The notes: generated by a model not told the origin, from the letters alone. A DNA stretch of 64,000 nt from Rhipidocladum racemiflorum (GCA_036346355.1 JAYEVF010000097.1:1-64000), one strand, 5' to 3'; counted from the first letter of the stretch, positions 9,911 to 21,569 are shown. Translations and numbers: made by a program.

Positions 9911-11103
9911 CCTTACCAACAGTTGTATCTTGTCCTATGCAACACTCGTCTGCATATCGGCCAAACCGATCTGTAAAAGATAGGTTGTCTAGGCCGATAT
10001 ACAATCATCCAGATGTGAGAAGCAGGAGGCCGATCCATGAAAGGTTGTCGACATCAGAGCAAGGCGAGTCCTCCCGAAATCAGGAACTATCAGCTAACAC
10101 AAGTAGAATGGAATCTGACAGCGAGATGAGCAATTTAGCTAGAAAAATAAGAAAGCCGATAGAACCTAAGCCTAGGTGGTGCCCCTCGGGTCTCAGCAAA
10201 TCACAACGCAGGAGGCTTCAGCGATTGAAGACACAAGAAGAAAGGGAAGCTGAAAAGGAGAGCGAGAGGGATCGGATGTTTAATAAGTTAAGACCAGTAC
10301 CGGTTTTGAAAAAGGAGTGGAGAAAGAAGGAACAGATTGATAGTGATTCAGATCAATCGGTCGAATCCGGTTCTCCGATGATCCGAGATGATACGCCACC
10401 AATGGATATAAACATGGTATTCACTCTACCTGCCTAGTTCAAAACTGAAGAATCGGCTGAAGAAGTGTTCGCCCAATTGTGCCTCGGAGCACCAGACGCT
10501 GTGTTCGAAAAGCCACAAGACATGCATCGGCATCTAAAACCATTATATCTAAAAGGGTATATTAATGGCCGACCGATATCTCGTATGTTGGTCGATGGCG
10601 GGGCGACAGTTAATCTGATGCCGTTAAGTACTTTCAGAAAATTGGGTAAAGCTGATGAAGACTTGATCAAGACCAATATGGTGCTAAATGACTTCACGGG
10701 AGACCCAACTGAAGCTAAAGGCGTAATGGTGTCGAATCGACAATCGGTAAAAAAACTATGCAGACTGCATTTTTTGTAATTGAAGCCAAATGCAATTACA
10801 GCGTGCTCCTTGGGCGGATCGATCCATGCCAATTGCTGTATACCATCAACTATGCACCAAAAATTGGTGCAGTGGAACGATGATACAGTAGAAGTCGTAC
10901 CGGCCGACACATCGGCTCATATCGCCATGGCTAGCCCTGACACCAATTGGCCACACGAAGAAGCCGAATGTATATCAGGAAAAGCCTTGGACAATTGCGA
11001 TTTTATCTGCGTTGAGAAATCAGGATTCAAGCCGATCAGCGTTAAACCCAACACGTTTGATCGGACAGACGAAGTGGTAAGAAGATGGAGCACAAAACAC
11101 TAG
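9848..11103 (+). pseudogene. Tat Gypsy gag C-terminus and protease region
   Basis: This continues the polyprotein in another frame. It contains CPFWQFCW (9880s), a basic linker, and the aspartic protease MLVDGGATVNLMP (about 10584-10622), with DGGA instead of the usual D(S/T)G, as seen in Tat elements. Breaks: TAG at 10435-10437, probably a mutated Glu codon in a conserved LPAEF-type motif. A pair of frame changes near 10738 and 10818 displaces about 80 bp, which creates the TAA at 10777-10779. Another frame change near 11090 leads into the RT. Confidence 0.8.
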
Positions 11104-13210
11104 CAAAGCTGCAGGAAAAGGCAAGAAGCTATCGGCAAGAAGAATACGAAGAAGCTGTTGAGGATTTTGAAGAAGAAAGAAAAGGGTTAGGATTTACTTC
11201 TGCCGATTTGCTCGAAGAAATCGATATTGGGGAAGGTGATAGCAAAAGACCAACGTTTGTAAGTGCTAAATTAGAACCCAGTTATAAAGCAAAGTTGGTC
11301 GAAATACTCAAAAAATATAGAGATTGCTTCGCGTGGGAGTATTACGAGATGCCAGGCTTAAGCCGACAGCTAGTTGAGCATCGGCTGCCAATAAAACCTG
11401 GATATCGGCCATTCAAACAATACCCTAGGCGATTTAATCCTACATTGTATGACGCTATAAAAGAAGAAGTAGGACGATTGCTAGAGGCAAAGTTTATCCG
11501 GCCCTGCCGATACGCTGAATGGGTCTCAAACATCGTCCCTGTAAAAAAGAAAAATGGCAAACTTAGGGTATGTGTCGATTTTAGAGATTTGAACAAAGCC
11601 ACACCGAAAGATGAATACCCGATGCCTATAGCCGATATGCTTATTGATGCTGCTTCCGGAAATAAGATCATAAGTTTTTTGGACGGAAACGCCGGATACA
11701 ATCAGATATTCATGGCCGAAGCCGATATACCCAAAACGGCTTTCAGATGTCCGGGGGCTTTAGGGCTGTATGAGTGGAAAGTTATGACCTTCGGTTTAAA
11801 AAATGCCGGTGCTACTTATCAGCGTGCTATGAACCATATTTTCCATGATTTGATCGGCAATACCGTAGAAATATACATTGACGACGTAGTGGTAAAATCC
11901 AAAGAAGACTGGCAACATTTAGCCGATCTAGAAAAGATGTTCGAAAGCACAAGGTTACATGGGTTAAAAATGAACCCTCTCAAATGTGCTTTCGGAGTAT
12001 CGGCTGGACAATTTCTTGGGTTTACAGTGCATGAAGGAGGAATTGAAGTAAACCAAGCCAAAGTAAAAGCTATAGCCGATACTAGACCGCCGACAAGCAA
12101 AAAGGAGTTGCAAGTATTGATAGGGAAAATCAACTACTTACGACGTTTCATTTCGAACTTGTCAGGACGTATTCGGGCCTTCACACCTCTGCTGAAAATT
12201 AAAGACAACCAAGAGTTCAAATGGGGAACCGATCAACAAAAGGCCTTCGACGACATAAAGGGTTATCTGATGAGCCCACCAGTATTGACCGCACCAAAAC
12301 ATGGTATACCTTTCAGACTATATATATCGGCTGAAGGAGACACAATAGGAGCAGTCTTAACACAGGAAGCCGATGGGAAAGAACGAGCGATATTTTATCT
12401 AAGCCGACGTCTTTTAGATGCAGAAACCAGGTATCCCCTAGTAGAAAAATTGTGCCTATCTTTGTATTTTGCTTGTACTAAATTAAGGCATTATATGCTG
12501 GCATCGAGATGCGTCATAGTCTGCAAAGCCGATATAATCAAGTACATACTATCCGCACCGATTTTGCGGGGTCGGCTTGGTAAATGGGCATACGCCTTGA
12601 CTGAGTTCGACTTGACATATGAATCGGCTAAATCTGTAAAAGGGCAGGCTGTAGCCGATTTTATCGCGGGAAGTGAGACATTAACAGGATCGACCGATAT
12701 AGCCCCTTGGCAGTTATATTTCGACGGATCCGTCTGCCAAGAAGGTGAGGGCATCGGTGTAATATTGGTTTCACCTAAAAGACATGAGTACAACTTCATG
12801 TATCGGTTGAATAGCCGATGCTCGAATAATCAAGCAGAATATGAAGCGTTGCTAAGAGGGCTGCAATTACTGGACAGCGTCGGGGTAAAAGATGTTGAAG
12901 CTTTCGGGGACTCAATGTTAGTTGTACAACAAGTCAAGGGTGAATACCGATGCAATGATGATGCGCTAACCCACTATTTGCAGCAATGCCTCCAGGCTAT
13001 CGAGACGTTTACTACATTTTCCATAGAACACATCCCCAGAGAAGCTAATGACAAAGCAAACCAATTGGCACAATGTGCATCAGGATACAGGATTGGAAGC
13101 CGACAGGAACCAATCGAGCTAAACGTTTGGCCGATTCTATGTGTCCACCCTGTCATTGGAGAAAAGAAATACAGGATTATTTGTCGACTCCATCTAAGCC
13201 AATCGAAAGG
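11085..13210 (+). pseudogene. Tat Gypsy reverse transcriptase and two RNase H domains
   Basis: A long open stretch encodes RT with the conserved VCVDFRDLNKATPKDEYPMP, GLKNAGATYQRAMN and YIDDVVVKS (catalytic Asp pair). The normal RNase H/connection region follows (RLYISAEGDTIGAVL). Then comes a second RNase H of the archaeal-like type: LYFDGSV, NNQAEYEALLRGL, FGDSMLVVQQV and ANDKANQLA supply the acidic residues. A second RNase H is a Tat-lineage hallmark. A frame change near 13155 and a TAA near 13208 separate it from the integrase. Catalytic residues look intact, so the lesions are recent or the copy is mobilised in trans. Confidence 0.88.
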
Positions 13211-14413
13211 TAAGGTCAAAGCAAAGCACTCAAATATGTTCTGCTGGAAGGGGTATTGTACTTTCGGACCATGGAAGGCTTATTGCTAAGATGCCTGGGA
13301 ATTGAAGAAGCCAAAATAGCAATGGGAGAAGTCCATGAAGGAATTTGTGGATCGCATCAATCGGCCCATAAAATGAAATGGATACTGAGACGAACGGGAT
13401 ATTTTTGGCCGACAATGTTAGAAGACTGCTTCAAATACTACAAGGGGTGCCAAACATGCCAAAAGTTTGGTAACATACAGGCGGCGCCAGCATCGACTTT
13501 ACACCCGATCATCAAGCCATGGCCGTTTAGGGGATGGGGCATAGATATAATCGGCCAGATATTTCCGTCATCCAGTAAAAGACATAAATTCATCCTTGCA
13601 GCCACAGACTATTTCTCAAAATGGGTTGAGGCTATACCACTCAGGAAAGTTACTAGCAAAGAACTGATCGACTTTGTAAATGAAGACATCATCCATCGGT
13701 TTGGGATTCCACAGACGATTACCACTGATCAAGGGACTGTGTTCATGTCTAACGAATTCAAAGGTTTTGCGGAAAGTCTTGGGATAAAATTACTCAACTC
13801 TTCTCCTTATTACGCTCAGGCCAATGGACAGGCCGAGTCATCAAACAAGACATTAATAAAATTAATAAAAAGGAAAATCGAAGAGAAACCAAGAAATTGG
13901 CATTCAACGCTATCGGAAGCTTTGTGGGCTTATCGGCTGTCCCATCACGGATCAACTAAATTATCACCTTTTCAGTTGGTATATGGACAAGAAGCCGTTT
14001 TGCCCGTAGAGATCAACATCGGCTCGGTAAGGCTATTAAAGCAAAATAATTTGTCAGCCGATGAATACGAGCAGGCAATGTTTGACAATCTAGATGATTT
14101 AGCTGAACTAAGGCTGACTACGCTAGATCGGCTTAAAAGGAATAAAGAGAGGGTTGCCAGGTCGTATAATAAAAAGGTGATTTTAAAATCATTCAATCGA
14201 GCCGATTTGGTGTGGAAAACCGTGTTGCCGATCGGGTCTAAGGATAATCGATTCGGCAAATGGTCTCCAACATGGGAAGGGCCTTATAAGATCAATCGGC
14301 CGATTGACGGGAATTCATATATACTGGAGTCCTTAGACGGGTTCGTCCTACCTAAAGCGATCAATGGAAAATATCTAAAGGCGTATTACCCCAGCATATG
14401 GATTGGGTCTTGA
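13211..14413 (+). pseudogene. Tat Gypsy integrase
   Basis: The open frame holds the HHCC zinc domain (GSHQSAHKM and CQTCQKFG), the DDE core (GIDIIGQ, TTDQGTVF and NGQAESSNKT) and a C-terminal region with the GPYKI-type module (WEGPYKINRPIDG). It ends with TGA at 14411-14413. The core is intact, but the frame is disconnected from the RT by upstream lesions. The convergent antisense gene ends 165 bp downstream, at 14578. Confidence 0.88.
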
Positions 14414-14577
14414 CCACATCAAGAGAACCAAGAATCAATTACAAAAGCACGTGCATATAAAATCGGTCATACGACCGATCAAATCAGATTCAGACCAACG
14501 AATTAAAACATTGTTCACAAAAATCGGCCACATAAGACCAACATGATTGGCAGTTCCAGCATACAAGTTTAAAAATA

Positions 14578-17456
14578 TTATAGCCCAGAACCAGGCAGAC
14601 GGGCTCCTAATCCCGATAAGGCCGCTGCAGCTTTGGCAATAGTGTCCTGAACATTATCGACAATACGCTTGTCTTCAATCGCGCTCCCCGGTACCACTTT
14701 AATCTTAGCCGATTGATTCTTCACTGCCACCACCATATCACCAAGGGTGTGTTTTTGCGCTGACAAAGATGAAGCCGAAGAAGAGATAGACGTCTGAAGA
14801 TCGGCCAGCTGCTGGGTCACCTGGGCCAACTGCTCTTCCAGAGACTTCCTCGTAGATTCCAGGTCTTGTTGCTTCATCTTAGCCGATTTGAAGGCAGACA
14901 TACCTTGGTCATACTGATGTTTCTTGGCTTTCGTATCGGCCACCAATTTGTCCAAGGTATCTTGATCGGCTTGCCGCGCAGTACGTTGGGCAATCCTCTC
15001 TCTGGCGGCTGCAACTGTGGCATTCTGAGCGTCCAAGTGACAAACATCCAAAAGGGCCTTCATGACTTCTGGGGGCAAATCGGCCTCCATTGCGGCCATA
15101 GCTGTTCTCAGGGGTTGCGTATCAGCCAGAGATCAAGCCAGGCTGCATGACTGCGTCAAAAAGGCGATTGAGCCTCTCCTGCATTCCTGGTGCGGAAGTC
15201 ACGGCAGCCGATGCCTCTGCGGCAGCATCAATAATTTGCTGAACGTCAGCCGGATAGTCAGTAGTAGCTATGATCTCGGGGTCGCCCAGATCGTCCAAGG
15301 AAAAGCCTAGAAGATCGGCAGGGTCCGCTTCAAGCGTCGGGGAAACAGCAGCAGGTTTTGGGGTTGGGGAAACAGGCGATGGTACGGGAGCAGGAGCCGA
15401 TAAGACCAGCACATCTGTCGGATTTTTCTCAGCATCGGCTAAAGTTTCCAACATCTGAATGGAAGGAGTTTCCTAAAATAATGACACTTGGCATCAAAAT
15501 ATAGCCAAATACGGAAAACTAAATTAAGGATCGAAGCTAACCGCAGTAGCCGATCCAGCTGGAGATGACGCTGCGTCCCGACCAGCAGGTTTTGAAGATC
15601 GCTTGATGACGACTCTACGGCTCTTCTTCTTTTCTGAAAATAGCAAATACGGGGTTAGCCGACGGAGGAAATTTTGAGCAGAAAACAAAGATAAAACTTA
15701 CTCTCAACACGCCGCTCGGCGAGATCCGACAATGATGGGCTGTCAACCCTCAACGTGCCAGAAGATAAACCAGCAAGAGGGGTCGACGGCCTTTGCCGTT
15801 TCGAACGGTCGTCAGCCGATGCGGTTTGCGCTGGAGTCGACCTTTTGCTAGTCTGAAAAAGGCAAAAGATATGGTTAAGCCGATGCAAATCTTATTTCAA
15901 TAAACATATCAAAATGAAAATACCTCTAAAGACGAGTTAACATAGCCTGAACTCGAGCTAGACCCAGCGGCGGCCTCCGTCGGCTCTTGAAAGCCAGGGA
16001 GAAAAGAGGACAAGACCTCATGAATAGTGCGCCTCCGCAGGAGCGACTCGGCTATGGAAGCCCACCACGAGGTAAACTGGCCCGATCGACGTGTGTTCAG
16101 CACGAGGAAAGGCAAGTCCACCACATGGAGCTCATTAGCTAGTTCGATAATAAGCTCCGCCGCAGTAATGTTAGTGACTTTGTTTCGTGGCTTGATCATG
16201 TTAAGTAAAGGAAGGCTAGGAATTGTTTGTCCAAAACCCAGCTGGCGTGCATACACTGAAGGGTGATAGAACTCGTAGGTCGGCTGAAATGTTCTATTTC
16301 GAGTACTCAAGCCGACGTGAAGAATGCAAGGAGAAATCAGCAGAGGAAGCAGATCAAGAGTAGACTGAGGCATTAGAGAGCTATCAGAATTTAAACGAAG
16401 AAAAGAAGGCCATGGGAGATCGGCTAATTGGCTATACGAAAAGAAGTCTCTACGATTAAAAGTAGCTTGGTTAAGGTTCAAAAAGACGGACAAGTACTTA
16501 TGAAAGCCGGTAGGGGAGATTTTGGGTTCATCAGACGAACACATGATGAATTTTTCGCCTGGAGATCGGCTAGGCTGGAATCTGGGAGTTGCGCCTTCAG
16601 GAAAATCTTCTATTGGGAAAGCCGATTCTTCCGAAGGATCCGGGATAATGAGGCGGCCGAAAACGCAGTAAAGCCAGATCTGGATAAACCAAAGTGGGCC
16701 ACCAACATTGCCCACGACATAGGAGCTGTTACCGGTAAAAAGCCGACTCCGGATGATATGCATCATATGGTACACAGCCCCCAACAAAGATTTCCCTAAA
16801 GCTAGCCGACGACCCATGACTAGTTGCTCCGACATAAATTGATAAACCTGGGTTGGTCCTAAGGAAGCGCCACAGAAGAGGAATCGGTCTAGCCATAAGT
16901 TGAGGAAAGCTACATGTTCCTCATCCGATACAGGGCCGGTTACTTTGTTGTTATTTTGTATATATCTGGACCAACCTTCTCCCTTTTTTCTGGTCAATTT
17001 GAACTGAGGTTTCCCGCTAAAAGCCGATATTTGGTCTCCATCAGGCCTAAGGCAGCACAATTCGGCCATGTCTAGGAGGGTTGGGCCGATAGGACCAGTT
17101 GGGAAAAAGAAGGCGTTAAAGGAATCAGACCAAAAATAGCAAGCGGCGGCTACTAAGGATTCATTAGGTTCTGGAGCGGCTAAGGACATGGGAATACACT
17201 CAGCAATACCCATTCCTTCCCACTCCACCTTCTTTTGGGCTGATACTCTAATATACCAGGACCTCCAGCCCTTGAGAGCTGTCGGCCAAGCCCTAAAGCT
17301 TTTGGTCCATTCCTTGATGTTGTAACCAGGAGCCGACAAAGGGAGTCTAGGGATCTCGTCTCCAACAACCGTATCGGTTTCTATAGTTCCTATTGGGCCT
17401 AGAAAATACTGATGGTCGCTATCTGGGATCGGAATGAGTACCTGGGAAGCGTCCAT
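14578..17456 (-). pseudogene. Antisense spliced gene: plant-mobile-domain-like protein
   Basis: A gene on the opposite strand to gag-pol. Exon 1, 17456-15924 (511 codons), resembles the plant mobile domain: SFNAFFFPTGPIGPTLLDMA near residue 112, then a helical region to about 420. Three short introns with GT and AG ends follow: 15923-15853, 15701-15634 and 15541-15473. Exons 15852-15702, 15633-15542 and 15472-15125 keep phase exactly. Exon 3 gives a basic run KKKKSRRVVIKR, a likely nuclear localisation signal. The last exon is Pro/Ala-rich and acidic. A one-base frame change near 15122 separates it from a coiled-coil C-terminus ending at 14578. Expected length is about 890 residues. Antisense extra ORFs are known in Tat elements; the function is unknown. 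Apart from the late frameshift it looks nearly intact. Confidence 0.75.
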
Positions 17457-17558
17457 TTCAGCCGATGCGACAGGAAGAGGGGATTGACACGGAGAAAAGC
17501 CGATTTCAAGATGAGCGAGAGCACGCCAGGGTGAAAATGACCGCAGGGGGGGACCTCA

Positions 17559-17566
17559 TATTTATA
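17559..17566 (-). promoter_or_regulatory. TATA box of the antisense gene
   Basis: Minus-strand TATAAATA lies 103 bp upstream of the antisense ATG at 17456, a good spacing for a short plant 5' UTR. It lies inside the element, between the antisense ORF and the 3' LTR. Confidence 0.6.
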
Positions 17567-17716
17567 CCTCGGTGAAAAAGGTGAACAGTTGCTGCATTAA
17601 AAACGCACCGATGGCATTGCGGCGTCATTAATGGGGAAGTTACCGAGGTGAATCCTGAACGGCAAGCCGATCACGGAAAAAGGCGAAGGGATTTTTGAAA
17701 GATAGCAAGCTACCTT

Positions 17717-17733
17717 TCAAAAATGGGGGCATA
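17717..17733 (+). other. Polypurine tract of the Tat Gypsy
   Basis: A purine-rich run (CAAAAATGGGGGCATA) abuts the 3' LTR, as needed for plus-strand DNA priming. Confidence 0.6.
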
Positions 17734-18362
17734 TGTTTGCACCAAAATCTGGCATATATTGGAATCAGTCTGAATCGGAAAAGAAACATTCGTATAAAAA
17801 GGAATCGGTAAACGAATCGGAAAAGGAATCCGTTTCTAAAAGGAAAGGAAATCAGATTAGAGGCCGATACGAATAAACGCACCGTATCTATGTACAACTC
17901 GTATCGGCCAGGTGTGTTATAAAAGGGGGCGGACGTCAAGCGAAAAGCAATCAATCAATCCAACAACACACACATCTACTTTTTACAAGCTTTTCTTTTA
18001 CATTGTTTTAGCTTCATAGATCTCTCTGCAAGTCGACGGAATCAACATAGTTGCGCATCGCCGATTGTTGATTTTTGCCGATTTCACCCAGGTTTGATCT
18101 GCTTCGTTTTGTTGCGCATCGCCTTCCCGAAGCCGATTTTTACCTTGTATCCGGATCAATTGTAACCGGTTGATCTAGTTATCTCCTAATCGGTTCTTGC
18201 CGACTAGCGAAAAGCCGATAGACCCTTGTTTATCGGCTTTGATCAAATTACAAACTTTACCTTGTCAATTTCAGGTCAAATTGACTGGCACGCTCTGCAA
18301 ACCCGGCGTTTGTCTTGTGTGTTCGAGGCCGAAAACCCTCCTTCACGTTTTTTGCGCGAACA
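17734..18362 (+). repeat. Tat Gypsy 3' LTR
   Basis: 629 bp, ending ...GCGCGAACA before the CCCAC duplication. It keeps an intact TATAAAAG at 17918-17925. Confidence 0.93.
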
Positions 18363-18367
18363 CCCAC

Positions 18368-18863
18368 GTACCATATATCTTTGATTCCTTCAATTCGCTC
18401 GCTTGCTCCTTCGGCTTCATCTGTTGCCGCTGCATCCTACGTGCCTGTCCTCTCCTCTGCCGCGTTAATTGCTTCAGCTAGTCTTCTGCGCTAGCACTTG
18501 AATTTCGTTTCCTTGCCGTTGATACATAATTTGTTGAGCTGTGCCTCTAGCTCCGCTGATTGATTGAGTGCCCTTCTAATTACTCCTAATTACGTGTGTG
18601 TGTGTGTAAACGAGCATGTTGTCTCGTGTATTTTCAATGATAGATTTGTACCAAATTCTAAGAAAAATTTATATATATATATATAAAGATTGATGCTCCA
18701 ATTGATCATACACAATAAGATATAATAGAGCTAACATTCATCTCTTTTATGTTTTTCATATATTATTCAGCCCCGGAGACGCTGAATAGTTATTTAGCCC
18801 TCCAACCACCTTGACCACCTAGTTTGGGAGACTAATTGTGCTCCGTTTGAATCCATTAGAGAC
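18368..18863. other. Host DNA between two LTR insertions
   Basis: About 500 bp without a recognisable gene. It contains a (GT)7 tract at 18594-18607 and a (TA)8 tract at 18670-18685. It may include 3' flank of the DUF594-like gene. Confidence 0.5.
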
Positions 18864-20198
18864 TGTAACATCCTGAAATATTGGTTCAATGAAATGTGCT
18901 TTTGAGAAAAATAAAATCTGAGTTTGAAATCCTTATTCCTTAATCTTGTGAATTTATTTAAATAGGAAAAACAATTGATAAATTGGTAAATGGGTAAAAT
19001 AGTAATAAGTGAAGGAGTGAGAGTAAAATAGTGGAAGTAATTTGGTAATAGAAACTTTTTACCAAAACACTTTGGCATGCAACACCTTTTTCCTAAGTCA
19101 AGAAGTAAATTGGGACATTAATGTATGAGAATTGACTTGGCATGTAATGTCAATTTTTATTAAAATCTTTCATAAATCATGTAAATTGTAAATCTTACCA
19201 ACAATTCCCCCTCCTAGTGTTATATATACTGCCGGCAACAATTTCAGAAACGTACGACTACCTTAGCTATTTTAGAAATTTAAGGGACAGTAAAGACCTA
19301 AGTATGAGTAATGCAATAAAATAATTGCTTTAAAATTAAGTGTTGATCAACTAACTTGAAAATCTTTGCTAGAGATCCTTAGTGCTGACTTAAACCTTAA
19401 TTGCATTTGTCAATAAGTAGTATTGCTTTATGCTCCTACGAATAAATTTAAAACCCAAAGCTCAAACTTGGAGGAACCTTTAATGTCAAGCTTTACAGAA
19501 TAAACTGAAAAGAGGAGTTTTAACCTGAAGGTTTTACAGAGGCAAGGGAATTGTACCAGGAACTTCATTTAAAGGTTTTACACTTCTTTCAAATGGGTTC
19601 AACCTTGAAGCTACTGCTTTTCGCCACTGTCGGGTAAAGCCTGAAGCTTGGAGCCCATGTCCAGTTCGGTGCTCTGGCGCTCCACCATCTCCCTCTCTCG
19701 CTGCCGCGTGGGTCCGGCCCCACACGTCGGCCTCCCTTCTCTCCCTTCCCCCTTTTCTCTGTTTCCCTCTCGTTCTATTTCTCTCCTCCCCCCCCCCCGG
19801 TGCGAAGCCGATTGGAGCCTCGACGCAACCCTCTTTTGCCCGGCGGTCGCTGCGTTCCTTCAAGGGCGACTGTGCCACCTGCTCCCAAGTCATGGTCACG
19901 CCCGTCGCGACGCGACTGGAGCCACGCCGCCTCGCCGCTAATCGCGTAGGACCACTCGCTCCCCCTTTTCGGCAAATCCTTAGTGGAACCAGCTATAAGT
20001 CCCAAGTGAGGCGCCAAGGATCCCCCCTTTCGCTTCCTTGGATACCCCCAGAGCCTCCCCGAGCGGCATTGAGGCCCATTTGGCTTTCTTCTCCACCTCC
20101 GGCCGGAACACCACCGTAAGCACCCCCACCCGCGCGCGTTCTCCTCCTCCATGCACTCTCCTCCCAATTCCTTTGGCCGAGAGCCCCTTCAAGCATCA
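18864..20198 (+). mobile_element. 5' part of a long Gypsy LTR, cut by a later insertion
   Basis: It begins TGTAACATCCTGAAAT, the same start style as the two other long Gypsy LTRs here (20199, 25536), and has an AT-rich head followed by a GC-rich leader-like section (19680-20190). It stops abruptly where the 5' LTR of the next element begins. Its other half may be 35039-37791. Confidence 0.6.
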
Positions 20199-20794
20199 TG
20201 TAACATCCCAATTTTTTCTTTTCATGAATTTGGGTGAAATTGGGCATTTTTATGAATTTTTGGAATTTTCTGGAATTTATTTGGATTTAATTTGAATTTA
20301 TTCCCTTTTGAAATAATTAAAGAAATAAAAGTTACAAATAAAGTTTTCTTGGAAATATTTTATTTGAGTCCCAAATGTCCTAAAATATTTTCTAGAATTT
20401 TTCTGGAATTTTTCTTAGTATTTTGCTATTTTTCTTGAATTAAATGAATTTCTAGAAATTATTTTGAATATTAAATCGCTGGAAAAATGCGAATCGGTTT
20501 TACTGTTCATCCGACCGAGTCCGATTCAGACTCGAGTTCGAGTCCGACCCGAGCCACGTGTTCCGGCCGAACCCTAATCGCGCGGGACCGTTGGATCAAG
20601 ATCCAACGGTCGGGATTGAGCCGCACCGATCCAACCGGATCCGGTCCGGATCCGATCGCGCCCGCGCCATCGTGGCCGTTGATTGCGCCACGTGGACGGC
20701 TAACCGTCGTCGTCTCCACCAAGTCCGAAACGGACTCCGCCGCCGCGCCGTGGCCGAGCTCGGTTAGGGTTTCGCGTTAAGCACGGAAGCCGAG

Positions 20795-20803
20795 GCTATT
20801 TAA
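20795..20803 (+). promoter_or_regulatory. Likely TATA box in the Gypsy LTR
   Basis: TATTTAAAG within GGCTATTTAAAGCGTGGG. The same sequence is conserved in the 3' LTR near 33331. A CACGTG G-box-like site follows in GCGCACGTGTTG. Promoter role is inferred from position in the LTR. Confidence 0.45.
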
Positions 20804-21390
20804 AGCGTGGGTGGTCATCCGAGGTTCGCCTCAACCGTGCGCACGTGTTGCCCTAGCCACCTAGCTCCAGCCATCGTAGAATCACCGGGATTCCTCACCG
20901 AAGTTCACAAGGACGCCGCCGCGGTTTTTGCATCCTTGCGCCGCCGTTAAGCCGTCTCCGCCGCGTCTGAGCCCGGATCCGAGACCCCCAGGTCGAGCCG
21001 CATCGGATAGGACCACGCGCCTCGCCGGAAGGCCCTCGGAGCGCCGTTTCACGCATCGTCGTCCCCGTCACCGGCAGCTGGAGCTCCGCCGCGTCACCAT
21101 CACCCTCGCAAGCTCCCTCCGCCGTCCGATCCCGATCCGACCACACAGTACGTCCACGTAGCCACTCCGTTGATTTTCGTAGATTAGATCTCAACCGTTG
21201 GATTTGGATCCAACGGCCCAGATCCATCGTGTTAATCTAACGCGTGAAAACCTAGATCTAATCCGAGCCGTCGGATTTCAAACCAACGGCCCGGATCGTG
21301 CCACGTGCACAGGGAGCCGAACCGCCGCGTCTACGTGGGCGTGGGCGTGGGTCACTGACACGCCGGGCCCGCGTGTCAGCGACCGCACCG

Positions 21391-21569
21391 TGACGTCACC
21401 CATGACGTCATCGGTGGGTCCCACCTGTCAGCGCTGTGGCCAGGCCACGCTGACGTCAGCAATGACGTCACCCGAGGGGTCCCACATGTCAGCGATTGTG
21501 TGCCCGTGGACCGAGTCCACGGTGGACCGAGCCGAACCGTGGGCCGAGTCCATGGACCGGCTGACGTCA
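21391..21569. promoter_or_regulatory. Cluster of five TGACGTCA (bZIP-type) palindromes
   Basis: TGACGTCA at 21391, 21403, 21451, 21463 and 21562. The first two pairs belong to a 60-bp-spaced direct repeat. Four of the five survive in the 3' LTR (33927, 33939, 33987, 33999). TGACG cores are bound by plant bZIP/TGA factors; activity here is untested. Confidence 0.6.

Larger units (their letters stand above)
6896..18362 (+). mobile_element. Ty3/gypsy retrotransposon, Tat lineage, with antisense gene
   Basis: An 11,467-bp element bounded by 629-bp LTRs (four differences) and an exact 5-bp duplication CCCAC (6891-6895 and 18363-18367). The order gag, protease, RT, RNase H, integrase makes it Gypsy. 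A second RNase H-like domain after the RT and a protease active site DGGAT point to the Tat lineage. Between integrase and 3' LTR lies about 3.2 kb holding a spliced gene on the opposite strand. The plus-strand gag-pol is broken by at least two stops and five or more frameshifts. Short GCCGAT/ATCGGC sequences are spread over the whole element. Confidence 0.93.

Noticed and set aside
6896..18362. GCCGAT repeats as drought-response DRE sites
   Set aside because: The DRE core is RCCGAC; the enriched hexamer ends in T, so ordinary DREB binding is not a good explanation.
18197..18481. Open frame at the end of the Tat 3' LTR
   Set aside because: It runs from LTR into flanking DNA and repeats the frame at 7359 in the 5' LTR.
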